NCBI RefSeq assembly: GCF_048544455.1
Contig: NC_133537.1
Coordinates: 68,233,634-68,297,633, forward strand
DNA: 64,000 nucleotides
Direction of reading: 5' to 3'
Origin: Silene latifolia
Lineage: Eukaryota; Streptophyta; Magnoliopsida; Caryophyllales; Caryophyllaceae
Shown here: positions 43,767 through 55,061 of the stretch, in pieces
How the letters are laid out: each line of letters starts with the position of its first letter
How positions within the stretch are numbered: position 1 is the first letter of the stretch
The notes under the pieces: model-generated
Databases searched by the model: none
What the model was told of the DNA's origin: nothing
The model's input: only the letters and a program-made list of their open reading frames with translations
Program-made: the position numbers and the translations under genes

Positions 43767-46075
43767 TTTAGCAAGACTCAAGGGCATGACGCTAATGCTA
43801 GCTCCTAGGTCACATAATGCCTTCTCAATAGAGAAGGTACATATATTACAAGGAACGGAAAAGCTACCCGGGTCCTCTAGCTTATGGGGTGCAGTGTGAG
43901 TCAAATAAGAACATGACTCTTTAGTGAGTGCGACAATATGCACTGTTTCAAGTGACCTCTTTTTAGAAAGCAATTGCTTCATGAACTTCATATAAGCAGG
44001 CACTTGATTCACTAATTCAAGGAAAGGTACTTGTACGTTAAGACTACGAACAACATTTTCAAATTTATTGAAAGATACCTGTTCCTTCGTCGGCACTAGT
44101 CTCTCTGGATAAGGGGCTGAAAGAAGTAACTTAGCCCTCTCCTCTAAATCTCGCATGCCGGCATCCGTGGACGTAGGCTGGAAGTCCACTACCTTGTCCT
44201 TATTAAAGCTTGACCCCTCTTCAGACCGTCTCAAATATGAACCATTGATCGACATTGGGTCGTACTTCGGAGCCGGGACTGACCCATCAGCACTCGGGTC
44301 TCGCCCTAATATTTTCGGGACTGTCGTACCCCAAAACAAATGATCCCTCAGGTTGTCGGGCATTGGAGGACGAAATTGTTCAATATCAGCAGCGCCCTCG
44401 GTCGATCGACCGGTTAGGTCAGTCGATCGACTGACTTGAACAGGACCAGAAGCTCCTGTAACTCGCACTTCAGTCGATCGACTGGGTGTATCAGTCAATC
44501 GACTGATATACCTGGTAGACGCCTTTTTCTTTCCTTTGTTCGTTCCAGCTTTGTTTTGACTCGGTTCCGACTTATCTTTTTCAGGGGCATCCTCAATCAT
44601 AGCAGGCCCTTCCAGGGTAGACCCGCTCCTCAAAGTGATGGCATTAAGGGTCTCCTTTTGGTCGGTTTGAGTCGGTAAGTGCCCCGGAGCTCGAGTGGTA
44701 CTCTTGCTAGCCAATTGAGCAATTTGGCTCTCTAGTAGTTTCATTCCGGCCTCTCTAGCTTGGGACTCCTTTTGCAACATATTCTTCAACTCAGCAAACT
44801 CATAATTTTGGGATTGTTGCTGCTGCGGCATATAGGGAGGTTTTTGATATGGTTGTTGCTTGTGAGGGGGTACATAAGCTTCTTGCTTTCCGCTTCTTTG
44901 TGGAGGTTGAGTCGGATTCAGGACATTCTGCCTACTCCACCTCAAGTTGGGATGGACATTCAGCTCATAGTACGTGTTTGTCTGCCTGTAATGTTGAAAG
45001 GCAGTACAAGACTCGAAGGGACTAGGACAATTTTCTGAGACATGTCCCTCAGCTCCACATCTTCTACAGACGAAAGGACCGTCTGAAACAGCATTCACAT
45101 GATACATCCCTCCTTTTGAAGCTCCTCCCAACTCGTATTTGTCAAACCTCGCCGTGAGAGCCTCTAACGCAGCTATAGAAGGGGATTCAGCACTCCTCCT
45201 CTGATTGCCTCTCGAATTCCCATATTCAGCTTTATGGGTGGCTAGGTCATCAATGATCTTCCACCCCTTAGTCTCTCCCATATTCTCAGCAAATCGGCCA
45301 TTGGCTGCAGCATCCAAAATAGCCCTCTAATCGTCATACAACCCATTATAGAACTGATTGCAAAGACTCCATTTTTCGAACCCATGGTGCGGTATGGTTC
45401 GTACCAATTTATTGAAACGGACCCATGCTTCATGAAAGTTCTCATCCGGCCCTTGTTTAAAGCTCATGATCTGAGCTCTAATGGCATTCGTCTTTGAGGA
45501 AGAGAAGTATTTTTTGTAAAATGCCAGGGCTAAGGAATTCCAATCGGTGATCCCATGAGCGGCTCGATCCGGATCTGTACCACTCCCTTGCAAAGCATCA
45601 CGAGTGAGAATATAAACATAGTCTCTTTTATCCGGTCTCTGGGTCACACCGGTCGGTGGGGGTATAGAGCAACAAGAATCGATAAATATCTCCATATGCT
45701 TGTCGCATCTTCATTTGCGGCTCCCCGAATCGGTTCCTCTCAACTAAGTTGATATAGGAAGGCTTTGGTTCGAATTTCCTATCAGCTCCAGGTAATTCGA
45801 ACCCCTTGTAAAGATTTTCATTTGTCGGCTCGAGAATGACTTGCTATAGTTGCTTCTTCACCATTGGAATTTCGGAGAAGTGACTGTCTCGGTGAAGAAG
45901 TAGAAGCAGGAGATGTAGGTGGATCTTCTTCGAACAGAGCGTTCTCGTAGTAACTTGACAGAGTACTCAGCTCTTCCTCTGTCGGCAACACCCTTGATGA
46001 TCGTCTCAACTCGCGCAAGGATTTCTCAATCTCAGGATTGAACGGTACTAATTCACCACCCTGTGACCTGCGCAT
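43767..46075 (-). pseudogene. gag-protease of A2, truncated and interrupted
   Basis: From the ATG at 46073-46075 (MRRSQGGELVPF) the gene runs leftwards. The capsid-like domain is about 45690-45330 (ITDWNSLALAFYKKYF, FHEAWVRFNKLVRTIPHHG). A TAG lies at about 45324, where B has CAG. Next come the knuckle FVCRRCGAEGHVSENC (about 45075-45030), a Gln/Pro-rich linker, and a linker with (S/G)RST units encoded by GTCGATCGAC motifs (44510-44395). The protease begins with ALCDLGASISVMPLSLA (about 43825-43775), where homology ends. A frame change lies near 45700-45815. The stretch 45317-43770 is one open frame of about 515 aa. Confidence 0.82.
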
Positions 46076-46179
46076 AAGAAGAAACTACAAAAAGAATATA
46101 AGAAAAGTTTAAGGAACGGATGTCCCTTAAACTAGGAAAGACTAAATAAAAACAACTAAAAATTAGAACAATTGCCTAC

Positions 46180-46194
46180 CCGGCAACGGCGCCA
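46180..46194 (-). promoter_or_regulatory. primer-binding site of A2
   Basis: The minus strand reads TGGCGCCGTTGCCGG, five bases inside the LTR end, as in B and F. Confidence 0.85.
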
Positions 46195-46199
46195 AAATT

Positions 46200-47727
46200 T
46201 GATACCCGTCGTTGTGAGTACCAAAAATAATATTTATAATTCCTATTAAAACTAACCTAGGCTAGTGGTAACAGGGTCGAACCACAAGGAGGCGAATGTA
46301 ATTAAAAGTTGTCTAAAATTAGTCTAAGGTAACAAGTGTGGGGGTTGATTTGATTTGGTCTATAGGTAAAAGCAATAAAGATAATAAACTAAAGAAATAT
46401 ATTAAATCGAATACAAAGAAGGGTACTAGGATGGTCGGTTCACTATAGTTTCGGCGGCAGCAAACTAAGTCGGTCTAAAACAAACACATGAGGCGGGAAA
46501 ACAAGAGGTCCTCTCGGTCCACTCTTAACAGATAAAATCTTTCGATCTCGCTATAAGACCCTAATATCACTAATACTGACTCTCGTCCTGAAAAGTGACT
46601 AATAATCTAAACTTTACCTATCTTTCGATCTCAGCATAGTTTAGTCATTTTAATTGGTGATCTAACAACTGTCCCTATCTCTCGATCTAATGGGTCAGTC
46701 ATATCCTAAACATTCAACTAGTCGTGTGCACTCGATTCGTCGAATAAAGAATTAAAACAATTAAAATGAAGGTAATACCTCACATGGTCAGTCGATCGAC
46801 CAGGTATGGCAGTCGATCGACTGACACGCGATTCAGGCCATGTTAATTATACGCCTCCTAATCTATAGTTCCCCTACATCCTAGCACAAGCAATTTAGCT
46901 ACTCATACTGAAATTAAAGGCAACAATAAAATCGGCTAAATAAACTACATAATTCATGATTAATGCGGTAAAATAAACAATTAACATAAGACGGCAATTC
47001 GGCTTTGGGGAAACTGATCTAGCAATTCTACAACTACGAATGAATGCAAAACAACTGAATAAAACCAGAGAATACCGTGTGAATTGCGAAGGAAAAGAAC
47101 AAAGCTGAATGCAACAGTGAATTGTATTCAATACCGAAGCAATCCTCGAACCCTAATTAATAAACTCAAACTAAATGGAATGGAAAACTGAATGTAAAAC
47201 TTAGATTAAAGCTAGATGATTATATCTCTGAACTAGGTTACGTTATATAGAAAAAATCACGTAACTTTTATTTCCAAAACCTAAATACCATGGGCTTCAA
47301 GTTTCCCAATCTTTTAATTCTCGTCTGAAGTAGCGTCTTGGTCGATCGACTGTTGGGACCGGTCTTTCGATCGGGATGCGCGGTGTCTGAGAGCTTTCGG
47401 ATCCGTGGGTTGGTCGATCGACTAAGGGTACTGGTCGATCGACTGCTTTAGCTGGTACTTGACTTCTATAGTCTCGTGGATTTGTCTTTTGGGCCTTGAA
47501 ATGCGCATCAAGCTCCTTCCTTAAGTGAATACTTCTCGTCAAATGCAATGCAGGATACTCGGGGACGGATTTAGCTCAATTTTCGTTGAATTCTTCACAT
47601 TTCTGCAATAATGTACAAAAACACGAAAGTAGATGGAAATAGGGGAAATGGTAGCTTAAACTACACAAATGAGCTCAGAAATGCGTGTAAAATGAGGTAT
47701 AAAACATCATATAAATGACACGCATCA
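46200..47727 (-). repeat. 5' LTR of A2 (1528 bp)
   Basis: It has the same boundaries and internal order as A1 445-1966. Differences from A1 include GCAGCAAAC versus CAAAGAAAC (46456 versus 706) and CTCAGCATAG versus CTCAAAGATAG (46632 versus 864), both CAG to CAAAG type. TCGCA follows at 47728. Confidence 0.9.
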
Positions 47728-48460
47728 TCGCAATTGGATAAAATAAAGGCACACGGATCAATGACAAGGCAGCAGGTTGCTAGACGCAAGGAAGAACAAG
47801 GGGGATGAACCGAGACATTCAAGTGATACAAAGGCCACGTTTGAATTAAATAACAAACAGCCAGCAGGAACGTTGAAATGGTCAGCATGAACATTGCAGC
47901 GATCAGCAGAAGCTTTGACAAAGTCAGCAACCACATCCTATTTCATAGGAAGCGGGGCGTATGGTTGAGCATATGTAGGGAGCATGTGTAACGACTCAAA
48001 GAAGGGCTATAAAAGAACAACAAACATCAGATTCAAGGCATTCATCATTGGCTCCACTCGAAGAAATATCATTCGCCACATGAAACAAATAATATCATCT
48101 ACACACTTAGAAATTAATACATCGTTCATCTCAATTGTACTTAGTCGTTTGGAGATCACTGCTGTACCTCCTGATCGTTCCAGCTAGGTTCACCCTCGGA
48201 TACTATTACTACTAGTGGATCATTGGTGGGATACCATTTCCCCCCGCAGTTTTTCCCACATTTTGGGTTTCCCGCATCACCATTTTGCTTGTGTCACTTG
48301 TCGCTCTTTCTTTTTTGTTTGTCTTTCTTTCGTACTAGTTGTTTACTTTCGTTCTCGCTATGTTCTTATTACCGATCTACTTAAGTCCTTAATATCTTAT
48401 TTTAATTGGAATAGCCGCATTGACTCACAAATCTCTAGTTGGTAAAATCTTACCAAAACA
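47728..48460 (+). repeat. 5' LTR of C2, right part
   Basis: It matches 1967-2700 with about 1.5% difference by eye. It ends ACCAAAACA, followed by the PBS. Confidence 0.88.
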
Positions 48461-48461
48461 G

Positions 48462-48479
48462 TTTGGCGCCCACCATGGG
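48462..48479 (+). promoter_or_regulatory. primer-binding site of C2
   Basis: TTTGGCGCCCACCATGGG, identical to the C1 site at 2702. Confidence 0.85.
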
Positions 48480-48539
48480 ACATTGTGGTTAAATCTTGGT
48501 TAAAATACCTCTTTTCGAAGTATCCTAACATCTCTATAA

Positions 48540-50635
48540 TTGGTCATGTTAGGATCCAATCAGAACGTATCAGATCCGATGAGTGCATCAGTGCAAACTC
48601 CAGTAGTAGGGGCGACGCCAGTAACCTCCGGTGTCCCAATAACGGCGGTCCCTACCACCAGAGTGACTGCAGGTCAGGCTCAGTCCCAAGTATCAGCAAA
48701 GCCTCCTTACTCCCCCAAAATCACAGATCAGGGAGTAGGGAAGGCTGGCAAATCACCAGTTATTAATCCTGTGCCAAAGCCTAATAAGGATGGGAGTCCG
48801 CAGCGCCCAGGATCACCAGGACACCTGATAAGAGCTCATTTCTTAGGAGCATCACAACCGGATCCGGTACAACAGTTGCTCCAAGGGATGACATCCTTGC
48901 AACAGGCGGCGACTGGGTTACAAAGAGACAACCAGTTCTTGCAGGAGAATATAGATGATGTGTCACCCCTGGGAACGACCCAGCAGATGGAAAGGTCGAC
49001 ACTCGGCCAGGGGAATTCCAGGGAGTACTCAGGGAGGCTACTACCGCAGAATCTAGTAACCAGGCTCGATATGGATATGCTGTCACCAGGGGAAACCACG
49101 CCACCCGAGCAAGCATATCCAGCAGGAACGGTGGCCACCCAAGGTACGATCCAACCACCAGGGGTTCCACCACCACCAAGGATGCCACAAGCGTACCCCG
49201 TGGTACTCAATCATGTGGGATTAGGAGCACTGACACCAGATCCCATATCAACAACTAGCAGCACGCCCGTGGTACCAGGGAGCAACCCAGGGGAACATTC
49301 AGTAAGAAACGCATACCTCGGGATATGCTCCTATATGCCGTATACCCCAGACAATCAGTTCAGGCCTATTGTGAACTCAACACCATTACCTGGAAGCTAC
49401 ATGGTACCTCCTTACATGCCAGGAGGAACACCAAGTTCATATGGGATCTACTCAGTACCCCACAACCAGGGTATGAGGGTAGGAAGCCATGTAGAATAAC
49501 AGTTGCAAGATATCAGGTCCCTACTCAGCAAGGTTCCAGGGTTACCACGTCCCATGGAGGTAGCAACCTCACAGTGCTATGCGGATTCCCCCTTCGTGGA
49601 CAGCATTGCCCTTGTCAGCATGCCAAAGGGGTTCACCACACCAACAATGACATTTTATGATGGAACAGAGGATCCGCTGGAGCCCATCAACCCGTACAAA
49701 CAGAAAATGATGGTGGTTGCAGCAACAGGGCCTAAGAAGGAGGAATGTATGTGCAAAGGATTCAGTTCCACCTTGTCAGGAGCCGCACTCCAGTGGTTCG
49801 TTAATCTATTTCCAGCTTCGCACGGTTAGTGAACATTTTCAATCAGTAGTTCACAAGCAGTCGCAAGCGATCTATACCGGATCGTCCAGAGGTTCAAGGA
49901 GTCCACCAGGGATTATCTCGCTAGATTCAATGTATAAAAAAATATCTATCTATCCCTAGGTGCGACCCTACAACGGCAGTCAACGCCTTCAGAAGGGGAC
50001 TGCATCGCGACTCTGATTTGTACAAGGATCTCACCAAGCATCCATGCGCCACCTTTGAGGAAGTCAAGCAAATGGCAGAGGCTACTTATCGCCTAGAGGA
50101 GGATGAGGATAGAAGGGACCTGTATGGAACAGAGTCGTCCATCAGAAAAATCACAACAGAGAAAAAGAATGAAAGAGCCAAACCCTACAGCAAGAACACA
50201 GTGAACAAAGTCTCAGGAGAAACAGAGAGCACCGAGGCTCCACCTAAGCTCAGCGAGTATGGGTTCACCACTAGACTTGCTGGGGTAATGAAGGTAATCA
50301 GGGAGCTAGGGCAGAGGGCCAGGTGGCTCAAGAAGCCTACCCCCAGGCAGAACGACAGAAGAGATGCCAGGAAAAGGTGTGAATACCACAACGATATTGG
50401 CCACAATACAGAAGATTGTATAGTACTACGAAAGGAAGTGAAGCACCTCTATAGTGCTGGATGCTTGAATCACCTGCTCCCTATGGGGGCGAAATCTGGA
50501 AAGGTAAATACTGCTGACCAGGCCCAACCATCCCCACCTCCACCTTACTCAAAGGTCGTGAGCGTCATCACAGGGGAGGTCGGAGATATGTGGTCTCACT
50601 TATTCAGCAGCAAAGCGCCATGCAACCGAAACTAA
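48540..50635 (+). pseudogene. gag of C2, interrupted
   Basis: It is better preserved than in C1. 48540-49499 is open for 319 aa (Pro/Gly-rich N-terminal region) up to a TAA shared with C1 at the same place. 49503-49829 carries the capsid segment (YADSPFVDSI, MCKGFSSTLSGAALQWF) and is ended by a small deletion relative to C1. 50018-50635 carries the C-terminal part with the knuckle RCEYHNDIGHNTEDC, open through the position where C1 has TGA. The shared stop shows that C was already defective before the duplication. Confidence 0.85.
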
Positions 50636-50724
50636 AGGAGATAAACCAGAGTTCTCACTCAGGGTCAACAAACAGGATCTACCAGCAATCTCATTCGACG
50701 AGGCAGACGTACCTGATGAGGCAT

Positions 50725-51250
50725 AACACCACCATGACGCCTTGATCGTTACCCTTTCTATAGGGAATTGCTTTGTTAAAAAGATATTGGTAGATACAGA
50801 AGCTCGTGAATCGATAATCTTTGGAAACCTTGAAGAACATGGGGTTCAGCGAGAAAGACCTGGTGCACAAGGCAGTACCCTTGGTAGGCTTCAGCGGAGA
50901 AACTAAACATTCCCTTGGAGAAATAGTGATACCTACCTTTCCAGGGGGTATGAACAAAAAGGTACGGTACTTGGTCATTGATGGTCCGTCAACTTATAAC
51001 GTGATAATGGCAGGCCCTGGATCCACGAAATGAAAGCAGTACCATCAACGTACCATCGAGCCTGGACGTTCCCTACACCTTGGGGGGTACGGGAGATACT
51101 GGGGAGATCAAAATGTAGCTCGGGATTGCTACAAGAACGCTCGAAACCCACCGGGTTTGGTCCAACATAGCAATTACGTAAACCAAGCGCCCCGAGGGAG
51201 TATAACGCACCTCCCGGGAGCAACTCGACGAAGTAAACCTGAACCCACGT
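50725..51250 (+). pseudogene. protease and linker of C2
   Basis: It matches C1 16061-16590. The active-site segment at about 50785-50830 is garbled relative to C1: GGAAGCTATGTGAATCTG has become AGAAGCTCGTGAATCG, with changes at CAG/CTG. The downstream KNMGFSEKDLVHKAVPLVGFSGETKHSLGEI is open to 51033. The site where F sits in C1 is unoccupied here (about 50718-50735). Confidence 0.75.
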
Positions 51251-51275
51251 TTCAAAGAAGAATCTTTGGTGGGAG

Positions 51276-52542
51276 CTAATTATGCATGTAACATCCATGA
51301 GCAGATAATTGAATTTCTACGTACTAACATGGATTGTTTCGCCTGGTCCCATAGCGACATGATTGGCATAGATCCAAGTGTAACTACACACCCATTAAAT
51401 GTAGACCCCAGCTTTCCTCCAGTCTAGCAGAAAAGGCGGAAATTTACTCCTGAAAGAAACGAGGTGATAAACCAGGAGGTAGACAACCTCCTGGCAGCAG
51501 GCAAGATCAGGGAAGTTAACTACCCAGAATGGCTCTCGAATGTTGTGGTTTTACCCAAGAAGAACAACAAGTGGAGAGTATGTGTCGATTTCACAGATCT
51601 TAACAAAGCTTGCCAAAAAGACCCGTTCCCCCTGCCGCACATTGATTCCATGGTAGACGCTACAGTAGGGCATGAGCTACTTACTTTCCTTGATGCCTGG
51701 AGTGGGTACAACCAAATAAAAATGGACCCTGAGGATCAGGAGAAAACAGCCTTCAGATCTGACAGAGTCTTTTACTGCTACAATGTGATGCCCTATGGCC
51801 TCAAGAATGCTGGTTCCACCTATCAGAGCCTGGTGAACAGAATGTTCAAGGAGGAGATAGGGAGAACAATGGAAGTCTACATTGACGATATGGTAGTCAA
51901 ACTCGAGAAGGCAGAACAACACATGTCCCACCCGGAGAATACCTTCTCGATCCTCGTAAAATACCATATGGAGTGAACCCCATGAAATGCACTTTTGGAG
52001 TCTCCTCCGGGAAATTCCTGGGGTACTTGGTGACGCAAAGAGGGATAGAGGCCAACACGGAGCAAATCAAAGCAAAGATTTCGTTAGAATCTCCTCGAAG
52101 CCAAAGGACGTACGAGAGGCTCACAGGACGGGCAATGTGACCCTAAACCGGTTCATATCAAGGTCCTCAGATAGGTGTCGATTGTTCTATGACATCCTGA
52201 GGAAGAGCCAGAAGTTTGAGTGGACGCAGGAGCATGAAAAGGCGTTTAGGGAGCTCAAGCAGTACCTAAGCACCCCTCCTCTTCTCTCCAAGCCAGAACA
52301 GGGAGAACCGTTGTACTTGTATCTATCAGTGACAGAGGCGACTGTAAGCACTGTACTGGTACAAGAGCACGAAGGTATGCAGAAACCAGTATACTATATA
52401 AGCAAGTCTCTGTTACAAGCAGAGACCAGGTACACATCTCTATAAAAACTCGTTTTAGCACTTATTACTGCTTCGTACAAATTGCATCCCTGTTTTGAGT
52501 CACAGACAATTATGTCGTGACCAACTACCCCCTGAGAACCAT
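51276..52542 (+). pseudogene. reverse transcriptase and start of RNase H of C2
   Basis: The RT N-terminus is at about 51280-51463, with a TAG at about 51425 (CAG in C1). 51464-51976 is open and contains the segment deleted in C1 (EVDNLLAAGKIREVNYPEW), KWRVCVDFTDLNKAC, LDAWSGYNQI and [11 protein letters not shown]. The frame is lost at about 51972, where GAGCTGAAC has become GAGTGAAC. The RNase H connection is at 51987-52445 (KPVYYISKSLLQAETRY), then the TRIM. Confidence 0.83.
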
Positions 52543-53093
52543 TGTAACACCCCAAGTTATTGAGAGTAAGGTTGTCCCACATCGGGGAATTGAGGAGGTT
52601 GTGATATGTTTATAAGGGATTCCACCCACCACTTAGTAACAAGGCCTTGTGCTTTTGGGCTTAAGTGAGGACAAGTAATGGGCCCAAAGGTACATATCCC
52701 ATCTTATTGGGTTTTGTTACGACTGTGGTGGGTCGGGTTGTTATAAATGGTATCATAGCGACCTTGCGACCGTGTGGTGAGCCCGTGGTCGGGAGTACCC
52801 GAGTCACACACCTAGCGGGGGAGGATTCTGGGCTTGTGCGGTCAAGTTGGAGGCACAACGAGGACGTTGTGTTCTTTAAGTGGGGGAGATTGTAACACCC
52901 CAAGTTATTGAGAGTAAGGTTGCCCCACATCGGGGAATTGAGGAGGTTGTGATATGTTTATAAGGGATTCTACCCAGCACTTAGTAACAAGGCCTTGTGC
53001 TTTTGGGCTTAAGTGAGGACAAGTAATGGGCCCAAAGGTACATATCCCATCTTATTGGGGTGTGTTACGACCGTGGTGGGTCGGGTTGTTATA
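52543..53093 (+). mobile_element. TRIM copy in C2 (551 bp)
   Basis: It has the same element, site and target duplication (ACCAT at 52538-52542 and 53094-53098) as 17830-18380. The terminal repeats are 52543-52745 and 52891-53093. It is inherited through the block duplication and is not a second insertion. Confidence 0.92.
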
Positions 53094-53098
53094 ACCAT

Positions 53099-53700
53099 AA
53101 TGAGGAAACCCGAACTGTCAGGAAGAATGGTTAAGTGGTCTGTCCACCTGAGTGGGTACGACCTGAAATTTGAACCCCGAACAACCATAAAGTCCCAAGC
53201 CCTAGCTGACTTTGTGTCAGACTTTAGTCCCACCCTTCAAGAACAAGCCGACAGTGAAATATTGACCCTAAGTGAGGCTAAAGGGGAGCAGGTATGGGAG
53301 TTACATGTTGATGGGCATCCAATACGAAGGGAGCAGGGGTAGGGCTGGTCCTGAAATCACCTCAGGGGGAACAGATAATACAGGTAGTACGGTGCGAGTT
53401 CAAAGCAACGAATAACGAGGCTGAATATGAGGCCCTAATCTTAGGACTCCAATTAGCCTTAGAATTGCAAATCATCCGCATCGAGGTGTATAGTGACTCC
53501 CAACTGATTGTAAACCATGTGAATAATGTATACACGGACAAGGATCCTAAAATGATAGCCTACCTGGAAGTAGCGAAGGAGCTCAAACTCCGCTTTGCCT
53601 CCTTCAACATCCAGCAGATACCAAGGGATTAGAATGTTGAAGCGGATGCTCTTGCCACCCTAGGAGCAGCCTTCACTCTAGGGGTAGTGGGTACTATACC
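53099..53700 (+). pseudogene. end of RNase H and second RNase H of C2
   Basis: This is the same arrangement as C1 18386-18990: MRKPELSGRMVKW, SQALADFVSDFSP, WELHVDG, then FKATNNEAEYEAL and VYSDSQLIVNHV in a second frame, and the TAG shared with C1 at about 53629. Confidence 0.8.
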
Positions 53701-55061
53701 ATTCATACATGTCATGAAATCTGCCATACGTCGAATGAATGAATGTTAAACGCAAAGAAGGTCGCAACCACCCAGTGGACATACGAAGCAGGGATACTGT
53801 ATACTGCCACACCCCAGGAAGAGATTGATGATTGGCGTAAGCCTTACATTAGTTGCCTACGTGATGAGGTATTACCACCTGACCAGAAAGACACCAGGAG
53901 CTTCAAAATGAAATCCTCCAGATTCGTACTTATTGATGGTATCCTATTTAGGAAGTCCTTGGCAGGACCCTATCTGAGGTGCTTGAGCATACAGGAGGCA
54001 CATGCAGTAATGTGTGATATCCACAGTGGTGATTGTGGAAATCACACAGAGGATAGGATCCTGTCCAATAAGACACTAAGGCAGGGTTACTTCTGGCCTA
54101 CCATGAGGAAGGACGCCATAGATTACGTCAAGAAATGCGAAGAATGCCAAAGGCACGCTCGTCGACCACCCACCACCACAGAACATATGCATCCGATCTT
54201 CTCGCCTTGGCCTTTTATGAAATGGGGAATGGACATTGTGGGACCATTAACCCATGCTTCTGGAAACAGGACATACATGCTAGCAATGACGGACTACTTC
54301 TCTAAATGAATAGAGGCGTGCTTTCCCTCGATCCTGGAGAAGCATGTGATATCTTTCATCAAGAGGAACATAGTCGCAGATATGGCATCCCTTCGTAAAT
54401 CATATGTGACAACGAGTCACATTCGTATCCAACAGACGGAAGACTATCTGCGCCGGGTGGAACATCATGTTTAAGTCCACTCCTAGGAACTGCAGGTCAA
54501 CGGTCGGGCAGTAATCCAAAGAACAAGATAGTTATGAACAACCTGAAAAGAAGGCTGGAGGAGATATGAGCCAACTGGGCAGATGAGCTCCCCTTCGTGC
54601 TGTGGTCTGATAGAACTACCCCCAAAGTGGCAACAGGTCAATCACCATTCAGTCTGGTATATGGGGCCAAGGCAGTTATTCCCTTTGAGGTGCAAGTACT
54701 GACACATCGATATGCCAATGCCACCGAAGAGAGGAACCAGGTAGAAATGGCCAGCAGCCTGGATACCATTGATGAGCTAAGGGTCAGCGCCCAAATCAGG
54801 ATGACAGCCTACAAGCAGATAGCTGCCAGAAGTTACAACAAAAACGTGAGGCTGAGAACGCTGCAGGTAGGGGACCTGGTACTCAGGAAGGTATTCCCAA
54901 ACACCAAGAATCAGAGTGCAGGCAAATTCGCCTACAACTGGGAAGGTCCCTACCGCATAGAAGGCATCGTGGGTAATGGGGCATACAAGTTGGAGACTAT
55001 GGATGGGGAAGCTGTCCCTAGATCCTGGAACATCATTCACCTTAAAAAGTATTATGTCTGA
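53701..55061 (+). pseudogene. integrase of C2
   Basis: 53743-54309 is open (188 aa) with the zinc-binding region (DIHSGDCGNHTEDR, KKCEECQRHA) and the first catalytic Asp in KWGMDIVGPL. 54310-54590 is scrambled relative to C1, with many losses at CAG/CTG (for example CAGAAG to CG, CAGATCC to CGATCC). It contains the second Asp and the Glu of the active site. 54597-55061 is open (154 aa) with the C-terminal domain (VGDLVLRKVFPNT, NWEGPYRIEGIVG). The C1 stops at 19379 and 20108 are absent here. Confidence 0.83.

Larger units (their letters stand above)
43767..47727 (-). mobile_element. A2: Athila-like gag-pro retrotransposon, 3'-truncated
   Basis: This is a second copy of A at the same site of C as A1. 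It is complete at its 5' end (LTR 47727 down to 46200, PBS, gag) but ends abruptly near 43767 inside the protease, joined to G sequence. No 3' LTR or target duplication is seen at that end, so the break is a rearrangement junction and not an insertion boundary. Confidence 0.85.

Noticed and set aside
1..50720. Independent insertion of A into the same site of two C elements
   Set aside because: Identical site and orientation, a shared TRIM, and near-identical flanks make block duplication far simpler.
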